Positions 40,932 through 50,654 are shown, numbered from the stretch's first letter. The stretch: 64,000 nucleotides of DNA from CAVWCQ01 sp963753545 (GCA_963753545.1 CAVWCQ010000008.1:1-64000), one strand, 5' to 3'. A program made the numbers and translations. The notes: generated by a model from the letters alone, not told the origin.

Positions 40932-41463
40932 ATGCGAACGGTGAACGTTCAGGACAAAGGACCGGTGATCATCAGGACGGCGATCATAACCCTGAGCGAC
41001 AAGGGCGCAAGAGGGAACGCGAGGACGAGAGCGGCAGGGTCATCCGGGAGATGATCTGCCGGCATCGGTGCCGATGTCCGTCACTATGCGGTGCTCCCTG
41101 ATGAACGGAGCGTATCGTCGCCGTCACTCAACCGCCTTGCGATTCCGGTAGCGATCGACCTGATCTTACCACGGGCGGTACCGGCGTAGCTCCGCGGGAT
41201 GTGACGCCCGAGGCCACCCGCGCGGTCATCGACCGGGAACTGCCGGGCATGGCCGAGGCCATGCGTGCGGAGAGCCTTAAAAAGACCCCCCATGCCATGA
41301 TCTCCCGGGCCGTGGCCGGCATCACGCAAACAGACGCTGATCGTGAACCTTCCCGGCAGCCCCCGGGCGGTCCGCGAAAACCTTGCCGTCATCCTTCCCG
41401 CCCTGGCCCATGCCATCGAAAAGATCAAAGGGCGATCCCTCCGACTGCGGAGCTCCTTCGTAG
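40932..41463 (+). CDS. Molybdopterin adenylyltransferase family, MogA/MoaB-like (frameshifted)
   Basis: Activates molybdopterin for molybdenum insertion (MogA), or belongs to the related MoaB group. ATG 40932. Reconstructed reading: IRTAIITLSDKGARGEREDESGR, RHYAVLPDE, the binding loop DLTTGGTGVAPRDVTPEAT, then LPGMAEAMRAESLKKTPHAMISRAVAGI and IVNLPGSPRAVRENLAVILPALAHAIEKI. About 176 residues, normal. Breaks are near 41013, 41060, 41115, 41150, 41330 and 41431. It suggests molybdoenzymes elsewhere in the genome. Confidence 0.85.
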
Positions 41464-41485
41464 CCTGTTGCCGCCTCCTTTTCCG

Positions 41486-41515
41486 TTGACAACCTGCTCC
41501 GGTGTTTGCTACATT
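41486..41515 (+). promoter_or_regulatory. Candidate sigma-70 promoter
   Basis: TTGACA (41486-41491), an 18-base spacer and TACATT (41510-41515) lie between the MogA-like gene and the zinc-ribbon gene. A leader of about 250 bases containing the repeat would result. Confidence 0.5.
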
Positions 41516-41621
41516 CATCCTGTTATACGGTCGGATACCTTATTCCTCATCGTTCGTTGCTAAGGAATCAACTCCTTCTTAAAATGCAAAACGTTTTTCG
41601 CAACCAACAGTAGGCGCTTCT

Positions 41622-41718
41622 AAGCGAGACGCTAAGCTCGCAAAGAAAGGCCAGACCATTTTGTTTCACAACCGGGATTAAAGATTTCCTTTGCGTCCTT
41701 TGCGCCTTTGCGTGAGAT
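41622..41718 (+). repeat. CGCAAAG inverted dispersed repeat
   Basis: AAGCGAGACGCTAAGCTCGC-AAAGAAAGG on the left (41622-41650) faces CCTTTGCGTCCTTTGCGCC-TTTGCGTGAGA on the right (41685-41718). These are inverted arrays of CGCAAAG words of a kind common between bacterial genes. Confidence 0.65.
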
Positions 41719-41769
41719 GCCTTTTGGTTTCGACTCTTTGGTTCCGGCTTGTCCGGGTTAGGAGACGTA

Positions 41770-42521
41770 ATGTTCTGTCCACACTGCGGCAAGGAAGTTC
41801 CTGAAGGCCACGCCTTTTGTCAGTTCTGCGGAGGAACCATCTCGGCGGATGTCTCAGCGCCGTCATCGGGCAGGGCCAAGACCGCGTGGGAAGACCCGTC
41901 TGCGCGGTGGACCGTAAAGGGGTTGATTTCCACCCTGAAGGATTCTCTTTTTGCACCGGCGAATTTTTTCCGCTCCATGAACGTTACGGGGGGAATAACG
42001 GACCCCTTGCTCTATGCCTTGATCACCGGCATGGTGAGCTGGATGATATACTATTTCTGGCAGATCGTCCTTCACGATCCGCTCAGCAGCTATAACCCGC
42101 TCAAGGGCGCTTCAGATCTCGATGTGCTCCAGGGTACCGGCATCGCGGCCGCCGCATTATTTTTGCCATTCATGCTTATCGCGTCGCTCTTCATATGGTC
42201 GGGCATCCTTCATCTGCTCCTGATGATGGTGCGCGGTGCAAAGAACGGTTTTGAAGCGACGTTCCGGGTCGTATCCTACAGCGTCGGCGCATATGTCTTT
42301 CTCATGATCCCTTTTTGCGGCGCGCTCATCTCGGCTCTCTGGACCATCGTGATGGCGATTATCGGTTTGAAGGAGGCACACGGGACGACCGGCGGGAAGG
42401 CGACGTTTGCCGTATTGTTTCCGCTCATCATGTGCTGCGCCATCGTAGTGTTGTTCTTTCTGCTGATGCTGGGGACCTTGCCTCCTCGTTCGGAACCATG
42501 CCTCATGAGCCGTGGAAGTAG
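41770..42521 (+). CDS. Zinc-ribbon YIP1-type membrane protein
   Basis: ATG 41770 begins FCPHCGKEVPEGHAFCQFCGG, a four-cysteine zinc ribbon, followed by a linker and a YIP1-type membrane domain with about five helices (ALITGMVSWMIYYFW, LPFMLIASLFIWSGILHLLL, VVSYSVGAYVFLMIPFCGALISALW, LIMCCAIVVLFFLLML). One frame runs to 42564, but a shift near 42478 gives SSFGTMPHEPWK and the stop at 42521, the more natural end. Function unknown. Likely co-transcribed with the DUF2752 gene. Confidence 0.75.
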
Positions 42522-42576
42522 GGCCGCTGGGCATGACCCTGAAGGACCGGCCCCTGCAGGATGAATATCATTGACC

Positions 42577-42984
42577 ATGCGCCTAACCGTCCAGAAATAC
42601 GTGTCCGGTCAGATCGAGATGGGCATCATCTTCGGAACAATCGCTATCCTTGCCCTGGTCTCGGCCAGGCTCCTTCCCGTCCAGGAAATCGTGCCTCCCT
42701 GCCTGTTCAGGGCATTCACCGGGATACCCTGTCCCTCGTGCGGTTCAACGCGCTCACTGGTTCATCTGGCCCATGGTGATATTGCCGGATCCCTGGTCCT
42801 GAATCCGCTTTTTTCCCTGGCCATGATGATCGCTTTGTTCCTGTTCATCGCGCGTTCAGCCCGTCTTCCCTTCAGCCGCTGCCGGATAATGCTCATCCTT
42901 ACTCGCCGCGAGGGCGCGCTGTTGCGGGTGGGAATGGCCGGAATATTTCTGGCGAACTGGATCTATCTGATCATAAGCCTCTGA
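42577..42984 (+). CDS. DUF2752 membrane protein
   Basis: An intact membrane protein of 136 residues from ATG 42577. The DUF2752 signature PCLFRAFTGIPCPSCGSTRSLVHL is clear, with three cysteines on one face, between hydrophobic helices (IIFGTIAILALVSARLL before, LNPLFSLAMMIALFLFIAR after). Family function unknown. It commonly sits next to zinc-ribbon membrane proteins, as here. Confidence 0.85.
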   Translation: MRLTVQKYVSGQIEMGIIFGTIAILALVSARLLPVQEIVPPCLFRAFTGIPCPSCGSTRSLVHLAHGDIAGSLVLNPLFSLAMMIALFLFIARSARLPFSRCRIMLILTRREGALLRVGMAGIFLANWIYLIISL

Positions 42985-43034
42985 CCGCCCACCTGCTCCC
43001 AACTATCGGGATATACGAACAAAAAAGAATTAAA

Positions 43035-43064
43035 TTGTTGCCATTTCCCCATCACTATGATAAT
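43035..43064 (+). promoter_or_regulatory. Candidate promoter of glucokinase gene
   Basis: TTGTTG (43035-43040), an 18-base spacer and GATAAT (43059-43064), in an AT-rich gap upstream of the ROK gene. Confidence 0.45.
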
Positions 43065-43120
43065 ATACCTGTCTTCACAATAATGTCCTTTAGTTCTCAA
43101 TGGTTAGGGAGGTTTTTGCG

Positions 43121-44056
43121 GTGGGTCCTGTGGTCATCGGCGTCGATCTCGGCGGGACGAATTTACGGTCTGCGCTGGTAAGTAAAAACGGTGAGGTCGC
43201 CGACAAGGTCAAAGAACCAACGCGTCCATCAGATGGTCATGCAAAGGTCGTTCAGAAACTGATCGAGAACATCAAAGCACAACGGGACAATGCGCTCCGT
43301 AACGGGACCAGGATCGCCGCTGTCGGCGTCGGAGCTCCCGGCGTGATCCGCGCCGATACCGGTGTGGTCGTTAAATCGCCGAATTTCCCTGATTGGAACA
43401 ATCTTCCTCTCAAAAAGGAACTGGAAACCGCGCTCGACCTGCCGGTTTCCATTGAGAACGATGCAAACGCCGCGGCCCTCGGTGAACAGTGGCGTGGCGC
43501 CGGACGGGGGATAACAAGCATGATCTTTCTCACGCTCGGCACCGGAGTGGGTGGAGGCATTGTGCTGAACGGCAGGATCTGGCCGGGAGCAGATGGTATG
43601 GCAGGGGAGATCGGCCATATGACCATCATACCCGACGGCAGACGATGCGGATGCGGCAATACCGGATGCCTTGAGATGTACGCATCGAGCCGAGGGATCG
43701 TCATGACCTATCAGGAACGATCAGCCCGATCGACGGCGGTCACGTCCGAGGATATTTACCAGGCGGCCAGGAATGGCGATACGCTGGCTGGCGACGTGAT
43801 GAGGGATATGGGCCGTCTGCTCGGGATCGGCATTGCGAACCTGATTAATATCTTCAATCCCGAGATGATCGTCATCGGCGGCGGGGTGAAGGATGCATGG
43901 CCACTCTTCATAGAAGCTACTCGCGAAGAGATCAAGAAACGAGCGTTCGAATATCCCGCGGCACGGACACAGATCGTACCCTCCGTGCTTGGCGACGATG
44001 CCGGCATGATCGGCGCCGCCGCTCTGGCGTTCCAGAAACTGAACGCTGTTCATTAA
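43121..44056 (+). CDS. ROK-family glucokinase
   Basis: Phosphorylates glucose or a related sugar. Start GTG 43121 is chosen since GGGAGG lies nine bases upstream and the protein then opens VVIGVDLGGTNLRSA (phosphate loop); an in-frame ATG lies 21 bases earlier. Motifs are VGVGAPGVI, ENDANAAALGEQW (catalytic Asp), LTLGTGVGGGIV, the zinc site GEIGHMTI...CGCGNTGCLE, and NPEMIVIGGGV. Intact, 311 residues. No repressor HTH domain, so an enzyme rather than a ROK regulator. Confidence 0.9.
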   Translation: MGPVVIGVDLGGTNLRSALVSKNGEVADKVKEPTRPSDGHAKVVQKLIENIKAQRDNALRNGTRIAAVGVGAPGVIRADTGVVVKSPNFPDWNNLPLKKELETALDLPVSIENDANAAALGEQWRGAGRGITSMIFLTLGTGVGGGIVLNGRIWPGADGMAGEIGHMTIIPDGRRCGCGNTGCLEMYASSRGIVMTYQERSARSTAVTSEDIYQAARNGDTLAGDVMRDMGRLLGIGIANLINIFNPEMIVIGGGVKDAWPLFIEATREEIKKRAFEYPAARTQIVPSVLGDDAGMIGAAALAFQKLNAVH

Positions 44057-44084
44057 CGTTTTTTGACACGGAATACCGCGATAA

Positions 44085-44102
44085 ACGCCGCGACTGCGGC
44101 GT
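44085..44102 (+). other. Small GC hairpin before lepA
   Basis: ACGCCGC (44085-44091), a GACT loop and GCGGCGT (44096-44102) form a perfect stem between the glucokinase stop and lepA. No U run follows, so it is not a standard terminator. Confidence 0.4.
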
Positions 44103-44135
44103 GTTCGGCCCATCCGTTGTTGCAACCAAGGAGTT

Positions 44136-45947
44136 ATGTCAGAAAAGCACATCAGAAACTTCTGCATCATCGCCCATATCGATCATGGAAAGTCGACCCT
44201 TGCCGACAGGATCCTTGAATTTACCGGCGCTCTTTCCGACCGGGAGATGGCCGCGGCCGGACGGGACCAGGTGCTCGACAATATGGACCTTGAACGTGAG
44301 CGGGGGATCACCATTAAAGCGCATGCGGTGCGGCTTACCTACAAGGCTTCCAATGGTCAGGAGTATGTCCTGAATCTCATCGATACACCGGGGCATGTGG
44401 ACTTTACCTATGAGGTTTCGCGGAGCATGGCTGCCTGCGAAGGAGCGCTCCTGGTGGTTGACGCATCCCAGGGTGTCGAAGCCCAGACCCTGGCAAACGT
44501 CTACCTGGCACTTGACCGCAACCTCGAGATCATCCCGGTGATCAATAAGATCGATCTCCCGAGTGCGGACGTGGAGGGGGCGAAGCATCAAATCGAGGAA
44601 GTCATCGGGCTGGATGCCTCCGGGGCGATCCCGGCCAGCGCCAAACAGGGCATCGGGATCAGGGAGATTCTGGAGGCCGTTGTTCAGAACATCCCGGACC
44701 CGCCAGGCGATCCTGCTGCTCCGCTGAAAGCACTCCTCTTCGATTCCTGGTATGATACCTATCAAGGCGTCGTGGTGCTCGTCCGCATCATGGAGGGAAC
44801 GGTGCGACCGCACCAAAAGATCAAGCTCTGGTTTACAGGAGCGTTCCATGAGGTCCAGTCCGTAGGCGTATTCACTCCCAAGATGACGCAGAAGAGTGAA
44901 TTGTCGCCCGGTGAGGTGGGGTACATCATCGCAGGCATCAAACGTGTGGCTGACGCCAAGATCGGCGATACCATCACCGACGCCCTTGATCCGACCGCGC
45001 AGCCTCTCCCGGGCTACAAAGAAGTGAAGCCCATGGTCTTTTCCGGTCTCTATCCGACGATCAGCGACGACTATGCTGACCTGAAAGATGCATTGGAAAA
45101 GCTCCGGCTGAACGATTCATCATTCACCTACGAGCCGGAAACATCGCTGGCGCTGGGATTCGGCTTCCGCTGCGGGTTCCTGGGGCTGCTTCACATGGAC
45201 ATCATCAAGGAGCGTCTCGAACGGGAATTCAAGCTCTCCCTGATCCCCACGGCGCCGACGGTCATCTATCAGGTGACTAAGACCAACGGTAATATTGTGC
45301 TCATCGACAATCCGGCGAAGCTCCCGGATATTCAGGAGATCCAGAAGATCGAGGAGCCGTTCATCATCGCGTCGATCATCACCCCTGAGCAGTACGTGGG
45401 CCCGCTTATCGCCCTCTGCCAGGAGCGGCGGGGGAACCAGAAAGAGATCACCTATATCACCAAGGACCGGGTGATGATACGCTACGAGCTGCCGCTGAAC
45501 GAGATCGTCATGGATTTCTACGACCGTCTCAAGTCTCTGACCAAGGGATACGCATCGATGGATTATGAACTGACGGGTTACGTCGAATCCGACCTCGTGA
45601 AGCTCGACATGCTCATGAACGGCGAACCCGTCGACGCGCTTTCGCTCATCACCCACCGGGACAAGGCCGCCATCCGGGGACGCCAGCTCGCCGAGAAGCT
45701 CAAAGAGGTCATTCCTCGACAGATGTACGAGGTCATCATCCAGGCCGCGATCGGGACAAAGATCGTCTCACGCGAAACAGTACGAGCGCTTCGCAAGGAT
45801 GTGACGGCGAAATGCTACGGCGGTGATATCACGCGGAAACGGAAACTCCTCGAAAAGCAGAAAGAGGGAAAGAAAAAGATGAAGCAGATCGGCAGCATCG
45901 AGCTGCCGCAGGAGGCGTTCCTAGCCGTATTGAAAGTGGGGGAGTAG
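44136..45947 (+). CDS. lepA: Elongation factor 4 (LepA)
   Basis: A ribosome-associated GTPase that acts on stalled or back-translocated ribosomes and in initiation. Intact, 603 residues. G motifs are AHIDHGKSTLADRIL (P-loop), RERGITIKAHAV (switch I), DTPGHVDF (G3), NKIDLPSAD (G4) and SAKQG (G5). The LepA-specific C-terminal domain ends LEKQKEGKKKMKQIG. ATG 44136 with AAGGAG upstream. It forms a pair with lepB downstream, as in many genomes. Confidence 0.97.
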   Translation: MSEKHIRNFCIIAHIDHGKSTLADRILEFTGALSDREMAAAGRDQVLDNMDLERERGITIKAHAVRLTYKASNGQEYVLNLIDTPGHVDFTYEVSRSMAACEGALLVVDASQGVEAQTLANVYLALDRNLEIIPVINKIDLPSADVEGAKHQIEEVIGLDASGAIPASAKQGIGIREILEAVVQNIPDPPGDPAAPLKALLFDSWYDTYQGVVVLVRIMEGTVRPHQKIKLWFTGAFHEVQSVGVFTPKMTQKSELSPGEVGYIIAGIKRVADAKIGDTITDALDPTAQPLPGYKEVKPMVFSGLYPTISDDYADLKDALEKLRLNDSSFTYEPETSLALGFGFRCGFLGLLHMDIIKERLEREFKLSLIPTAPTVIYQVTKTNGNIVLIDNPAKLPDIQEIQKIEEPFIIASIITPEQYVGPLIALCQERRGNQKEITYITKDRVMIRYELPLNEIVMDFYDRLKSLTKGYASMDYELTGYVESDLVKLDMLMNGEPVDALSLITHRDKAAIRGRQLAEKLKEVIPRQMYEVIIQAAIGTKIVSRETVRALRKDVTAKCYGGDITRKRKLLEKQKEGKKKMKQIGSIELPQEAFLAVLKVGE

Positions 45948-45957
45948 GCGACAAAGG

Positions 45958-46022
45958 CATTTCAAATTGAAAATCGTAAATATCAAAGTTTAAATTTACT
46001 ATTTCCAATTTGCAATTTACAA
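45958..46022 (+). repeat. AATTTG/CAAATT short repeat cluster
   Basis: AT-rich words (CAAATTG, AAGTTTAAATTT, CCAATTTGCAATTT) occur in both orientations between lepA and lepB and can pair with each other. A known style of intergenic repeat. Confidence 0.55.
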
Positions 46023-46048
46023 TGCGGTGTACGCCGCGTGGAGGATTA

Positions 46049-46759
46049 ATGGCAGAGGAAGGACAGCAAGAGCCAAGGCAAAAAAAATCATTTTACAAGG
46101 AGTGGATCGAGCCGTTCCTGATCGCGGCGGTCGTTGCGCTGTTCATCCGGCAGTTCGTGGTTGAGGCGTTCAAGATACCATCGGGTTCCATGATCCCGAC
46201 GCTCACCATCGGCGATCACCTCCTCGTGAACAAGTTCCTGTACGGGCCGAGGATCCCCTTTACGGATATCCGGTTCTTCTCCGGAAAGGAACCGAAGCGG
46301 GGGGACATCATCGTCTTCAAGTTCCCGGAGGACGAAAGCAAGAACTTCATCAAACGCGTCGTCGGCGTTCCGCAGGACAAGATCGAGATCAGAAAAGGCG
46401 TTTTGCTGATCAATGACCAGCCCGTGCCGGTCACCGATGTGGGACATTCGGGAGAAAAAGAACAGGGACCGGTGCAGCAGCCGGGATGGCCGCGTCTGCT
46501 CGAGGAACAGCTCGGGAACGTAAAGCACCAGATCCAGTATCTTCATGATCAAAGGGATACGAACTATGGTCCGATCCTGGTACCCAAGGAATCGGTTTTC
46601 GTGATGGGGGACAATCGGGACAACAGCCAGGACAGCAGGGTCTGGAAGTTCGTCAAATACGAAAAGATCCTCGGCAAAGCGCTCATCATTTACTGGTCCT
46701 GGGACGGGAACAACGGCCGGTTGCTACGCTGGGAACGGATCGGCAACCTGATCAGGTGA
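46049..46759 (+). CDS. lepB: Signal peptidase I
   Basis: Removes Sec and Tat signal peptides at the outer face of the inner membrane. ATG 46049 (GGAGG upstream) gives MAEEGQQEPRQ; a longer in-frame ORF from 46010 is less likely. One N-terminal helix (EPFLIAAVVALFIRQFVV), the catalytic serine in PSGSMIPTL, the lysine in DDES-KNFIKRVVGVPQD, and box E GDNRDNSQDSR. 236 residues with a single anchor. Intact. Confidence 0.95.
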   Translation: MAEEGQQEPRQKKSFYKEWIEPFLIAAVVALFIRQFVVEAFKIPSGSMIPTLTIGDHLLVNKFLYGPRIPFTDIRFFSGKEPKRGDIIVFKFPEDESKNFIKRVVGVPQDKIEIRKGVLLINDQPVPVTDVGHSGEKEQGPVQQPGWPRLLEEQLGNVKHQIQYLHDQRDTNYGPILVPKESVFVMGDNRDNSQDSRVWKFVKYEKILGKALIIYWSWDGNNGRLLRWERIGNLIR

Positions 46760-46769
46760 GGAGGTACCA

Positions 46770-47162
46770 ATGCGCATACTGGGTAACGAGAGCGGCGTCA
46801 GCGGCATAAAAGTGATGATCTGGCTGGCGATCCTGGGCGCCGGGTTCCACGTGGGGATCAAGTATCTGTCGGTCCAGCTGGATTTCCAGCGGATGCAGGA
46901 CGCGATGAGCAGCAAAGCAAGCGTCGCGCAGGTGCTCAAAGATGAGGAAATACGGAACGATCTCGTTGCAAAGGCAAAAGAACTCGATCTTCCGCTCACG
47001 GGCGAGAACTTCAGCATCGTTCGGGACGAAGATAAACGCACGATGACCATCAAAACGGCATGGGACGTCGAGGTCCATTATTTCGGAGGCCTTTGCGGGG
47101 ACCTCTGCATCCAGAACTATCATTTTGCACCGGTAGCACAAGAGAACATTACGACAAAATAG
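46770..47162 (+). CDS. Small anchored protein, DUF4845-like
   Basis: 130 residues, intact. An N-terminal membrane helix (GIKVMIWLAILGAGFHVGIKYL) is followed by a periplasmic alpha/beta part (LSVQLDFQRMQDAMSSKA, WDVEVHYFGGL) with CGDLC near the C-terminus. It resembles DUF4845 proteins, which often follow lepB. Function unknown. AGGAGG lies upstream of ATG 46770. Confidence 0.65.
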   Translation: MRILGNESGVSGIKVMIWLAILGAGFHVGIKYLSVQLDFQRMQDAMSSKASVAQVLKDEEIRNDLVAKAKELDLPLTGENFSIVRDEDKRTMTIKTAWDVEVHYFGGLCGDLCIQNYHFAPVAQENITTK

Positions 47163-47210
47163 CGGCGGTCCTGTGGTGTGGTAACCGGACCGAACGAAGG
47201 GGACGCGATA

Positions 47211-48092
47211 GTGATACGAAGCATGACCGGATACGGGAGAAGCGACGTCAGGGACGCCGCGGGCAGTTTCACGTTAGAGATGCGCTCGGTGAACAACCGC
47301 TATCTCGATGTGCAAATCAAGCTGCCGAGAAGCCTCAATGCCCTGGAGCCGCGGATCAAGAAAGCGGTCCAGGACGGTTTTTCCCGAGGACGGATCGATG
47401 TATTCATCACGCGCAGCGGCGGTGAAACGACGCCATTCAAGTTCGCGGTAGATTTTGAACGCGCGGAGCAGTACATCGGGGTCCTCAAAGAGTTGAAGGC
47501 CCGGTTCTCCCTCCCCGGTGAAGTTGACCTCGCACTGCTCAATGCGCTTCCGGATATCATCGGGAAAGAAGAGGTTACCGAGGATATGGAATCGGTCTGG
47601 ACCCTGCTTTCAACGGGCATCGGGCAGGCCGTGGCATCGCTCAGGACCATGCGGGAGCAGGAAGGGGAATCGCTGGCAGGAGACATTGCAGGCCGTCTTA
47701 AGTCCATCGATGAACTGGTCAGTTCCATTCGCACACGCACCCCTCTGGTTGTAGAGCAGGCAAGGGCCCGGATGACCGAGGCCCTGGAGCGGATACTCAA
47801 GGAACAGCTAGACCCCTCCCGGGTGGCACAGGAGATCGCCATCCTGGCAGAGCGTACCGATGTGACGGAGGAGATCACCCGTCTGAGTAGCCACATTGGA
47901 CAGTTCCATTCGCTGATCCGGGGAACGGGTAAGGAACCTGTCGGGCGAAAACTTGACTTCCTTATCCAGGAGATGGGCCGCGAGGTCAATACGATAGCTT
48001 CCAAGGCCCTCGATGCGGAGATATCCCTGCAGGTCGTGACCTGCAAGGCGGAACTCGAAAAGATACGGGAACAGGTGCAGAACATTGAGTAG
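47211..48092 (+). CDS. yicC: YicC-family endoribonuclease
   Basis: An intact YicC protein of about 293 residues. GTG 47211 is chosen because homologues start at IRSMTGYGR; the open frame reaches back to 47178. Signature blocks are MRSVNNRYLDVQIKLPRSL at the N-terminus and the C-terminal DUF1732 part HIGQFHSLI...GRKLDFLIQEMGREVNTIASK. YicC is an RNase linked to small-RNA turnover. It heads the conserved yicC-remA-gmk-rpoZ-coaBC group. Confidence 0.92.
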   Translation: MIRSMTGYGRSDVRDAAGSFTLEMRSVNNRYLDVQIKLPRSLNALEPRIKKAVQDGFSRGRIDVFITRSGGETTPFKFAVDFERAEQYIGVLKELKARFSLPGEVDLALLNALPDIIGKEEVTEDMESVWTLLSTGIGQAVASLRTMREQEGESLAGDIAGRLKSIDELVSSIRTRTPLVVEQARARMTEALERILKEQLDPSRVAQEIAILAERTDVTEEITRLSSHIGQFHSLIRGTGKEPVGRKLDFLIQEMGREVNTIASKALDAEISLQVVTCKAELEKIREQVQNIE

Positions 48093-48348
48093 ACGTAAAG
48101 AAAGTACGCTTGTCAATATCGGATACGGCAATATGGTCATGTCTACGAAGGTGGTCGCTGTCCTGTCGCCGGAATCGGCGCCGATGCGCCGTCTGAAGGA
48201 CGACGCGAAGGAGCGGAACATGCTGATCGACGCAACCCAGGGGAGAAAGACCCGGTCGATCATTATCACCGATAGCGACCATGTCATACTCTCGGCAGTG
48301 CAGGTAGAAACGCTTACGCAACGTTTCTACGGAGGGGAGGGAGCATGA
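48085..48348 (+). CDS. remA: RemA-like regulator (DUF370)
   Basis: 87 residues, intact; TTG start at 48085 overlapping the yicC stop. The family core LVNIGYGNMVMSTKVVAVLSP, then the basic segment (DATQGRKTRSIIITDSDHVILSAVQ), are complete. RemA is a DNA-binding activator of matrix genes in Bacillus; its role in Gram-negative lineages is unclear. It overlaps gmk by four bases (ATGA). Confidence 0.9.
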   Translation: MSRRKESTLVNIGYGNMVMSTKVVAVLSPESAPMRRLKDDAKERNMLIDATQGRKTRSIIITDSDHVILSAVQVETLTQRFYGGEGA

Positions 48349-48956
48349 CCCGCCGGGATGGAATCCTGTTCGTTGTATCGGCTCCGTCGGGCGCCGGGAA
48401 GACAACCCTATGCACCGCGATCACGGACTCCCTGGGCAACCTGACCCATTCCATATCCTACACGACCCGGAAACCGAGGCCCGGAGAGATCGACGGCCGG
48501 GACTACTTTTTCGTGTCGGAAGAGCGTTTCAAGGAAATGATACTGGCCGGCGACTTTGCCGAGCACGCTGTGGTGCATTCCAATCACTACGGTACATCAA
48601 AACGGGTGCTTTCTGATATGATCAAGGAAGGCGTTGATGTGATCCTGGACATTGACACCCAGGGAGCACGGCAGATCAAGGACCATTTTAGCACGGCTGT
48701 CTTCATTTTCATCATGCCTCCCTCGATGGCAATTCTCGAGGAACGCCTTCGGAACCGGAGGTCGGACCGGGAGGATGAGATCCAAAAACGGATGCAGCGT
48801 GCTGTCGATGAGATCAGGGATATCGCGCTCTATGACTACATCATCGTAAACCGTGATTTTGAGAGGGCGCTCTCTGAACTCCGTTCTATCGTTGTGGCTG
48901 AACGTTCCCGTACCAAACTGCTCAGAGTGAACTGGATCGAAGAGCTGTTAAAATAA
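48345..48956 (+). CDS. gmk: Guanylate kinase
   Basis: Converts GMP to GDP. Intact, 203 residues. The P-loop SAPSGAGKTTLC lies near residue 12; the GMP-binding segment SISYTTRKPRPGEIDGRDYFFV and the lid region with RLRNRRSDREDEIQKRM follow. Start ATG 48345 overlaps the remA stop. Confidence 0.97.
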   Translation: MTRRDGILFVVSAPSGAGKTTLCTAITDSLGNLTHSISYTTRKPRPGEIDGRDYFFVSEERFKEMILAGDFAEHAVVHSNHYGTSKRVLSDMIKEGVDVILDIDTQGARQIKDHFSTAVFIFIMPPSMAILEERLRNRRSDREDEIQKRMQRAVDEIRDIALYDYIIVNRDFERALSELRSIVVAERSRTKLLRVNWIEELLK

Positions 48957-48989
48957 TAACAAATCCGAAGAGGACCGTGGAGGTGAACC

Positions 48990-49430
48990 ATGCTTAAGAA
49001 CGCAGAAGACATTATCTCATTGCCGATCGAGCTCAGACCAGATATGGCTGACTCAAAATTCCGGCTGGTGCATATCGCATCGCAGCGGGTGCGCGAGCTC
49101 TCAGCAGGAGAACCGCCGCTGGTGGCCTCGAAATCCATCAAGGATACCACCGTTTCACTTGAGGAGAGCCTGCTCGGCGTTTACAAGGTTACCATCGGCC
49201 CAGAGGCAATGGTCGCGAAAGAGGAACTTCGCAAACGCAAGGAACAGGAACGGCTTGAAGAGCAGCTATCCGCCAAAGAGGAGGAGATCCGGAAGGAACT
49301 GTCCGCCTACCTTACCGATACCCAGGAGGAGCAGGGTGAGGGTGAGCTTGGCGATGCAGAGGCTGCAGCAGAAGATGAAACAGAACCATCGGATGAAGAC
49401 GCAGAGGAACCGGAACCGTCTGAAGAGTAG
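48990..49430 (+). CDS. rpoZ: RNA polymerase omega subunit with long acidic tail
   Basis: The small RNAP subunit that stabilises beta-prime. ATG 48990 behind GAGGTG. The N-terminal part matches omega: RLVHIASQRVRELSAGEPPLV. After about residue 70 the protein continues as a charged helix (EELRKRKEQERLEEQLSAKE) and a strongly acidic C-terminus rich in Glu/Asp. 146 residues is longer than the usual 70-100, the difference being this tail. Intact. Confidence 0.88.
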   Translation: MLKNAEDIISLPIELRPDMADSKFRLVHIASQRVRELSAGEPPLVASKSIKDTTVSLEESLLGVYKVTIGPEAMVAKEELRKRKEQERLEEQLSAKEEEIRKELSAYLTDTQEEQGEGELGDAEAAAEDETEPSDEDAEEPEPSEE

Positions 49431-49448
49431 CGGGAGGAAGGTCCTGGC

Positions 49449-50653
49449 ATGATGTCCGGAATGCGCATCCTTTTAGGGGTAACCGGCGGCATTGCGGCCT
49501 ATAAGGCCGTTGATGTCCTGCGGCGGCTTCGGGAGCAGAACGCCGAAGTGAGGGTCGTTATGACGCGGAACGCTACCCGGTTCGTAACGCCCCTGACCTT
49601 TGCCGCCCTGAGCGGCAGGCCGGTGCTGACCGATGAGTTCACCGAAGGGGAATGGGGCAGCATCGGACACATTGCGGTGACCGACGGTCTTGATCTTGCC
49701 CTGGTGGTTCCTGCCACGGCCAATATCATCGGAAAAATGGCTGCGGGCATCGCTGACGATGCCCTGTCCACAGCGCTCATTGCAGCAGCATGCCCGATCA
49801 TCGTTGCGCCGGCCATGAACGACCGCATGTACCGGAATGCCGTCCTGCAGAGGAACATTACAGGCCTCAGGACGATCGGGATCAGGTTCATTGAACCGGA
49901 GACCGGCGCCCTTGCCTGCGGTACGAATGGCCAGGGAAGGCTGGCCTCACCAGAAAGCATCCTGCAGGCGGTTGTCGCCGCACTTTCGCCGAAGTCTCTG
50001 GCCGGGGTAAAGGTCCTGGTGACCGCGGGCCCGACTCGGGAGCCGATCGATGCAGTTCGGTTCATCAGCAATCCCTCGACCGGGAAGATGGGATATGCCC
50101 TGGCCGCTGCGGCGCTGGATCGTGGCGCGGAGGTGGTGCTCGTGTCCGGACCGACCCAGCTACCTCCCCCCCGCAGGGAATTGACCTTATTGCAGTGACC
50201 ACTGCCGCCGAGATGGACCGTGCCGTGAAGGACCATGCAAAACGGTGTCAGATCATCATTATGGCGGCGGCCGTGTCTGATTTCCGCCCGATCGAGGTAT
50301 CGGACCGCAAGATCAAGAAGAACGTCGCCCTTTTACAGTTAAAGCTCGAGCCGACTGAGGATATTCTTCAGGGTCTTGGTGAGATAAAAAGTGGGCGCAT
50401 TCTGGTTGGATTTGCTGCAGAGACCGACGCACTTGTCCTGAATGCCCGTGAAAAACTGGCCCGTAAGAACCTTGACCTTATCATTGCGAACGATATCACT
50501 GCGCCAGATTCGGGTTTTGCCGTTGACACGAACAGGGCGACTCTGATCGACCGCGCTGGGACCATCGATGAACTGCCGAGTATGAAAAAGGTCGAATTGG
50601 CTTCACGCATCATCGATAAGATTGTAGAACTCAAGAAAAATCAAGGACTTTGA
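49449..50653 (+). CDS. coaBC: Phosphopantothenoylcysteine decarboxylase/synthase CoaBC (one frameshift)
   Basis: A bifunctional coenzyme A enzyme. CoaC half: ILLGVTGGIAAYKAVDVLRRL, GHIAVTDGLDLALVVPATANIIGKMA, and the PAMNDRMYRN loop with Asn and Cys in GALACG. CoaB half: VLVTAGPTREPIDAVRFISNPSTGKMGYALA, AAAVSDFRP, and KNLDLIIANDI. One frame change near 50175. About 400 residues. The ATG at 49449 is used; 49461 gives the same core. Confidence 0.95.
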
Positions 50654-50654
50654 C

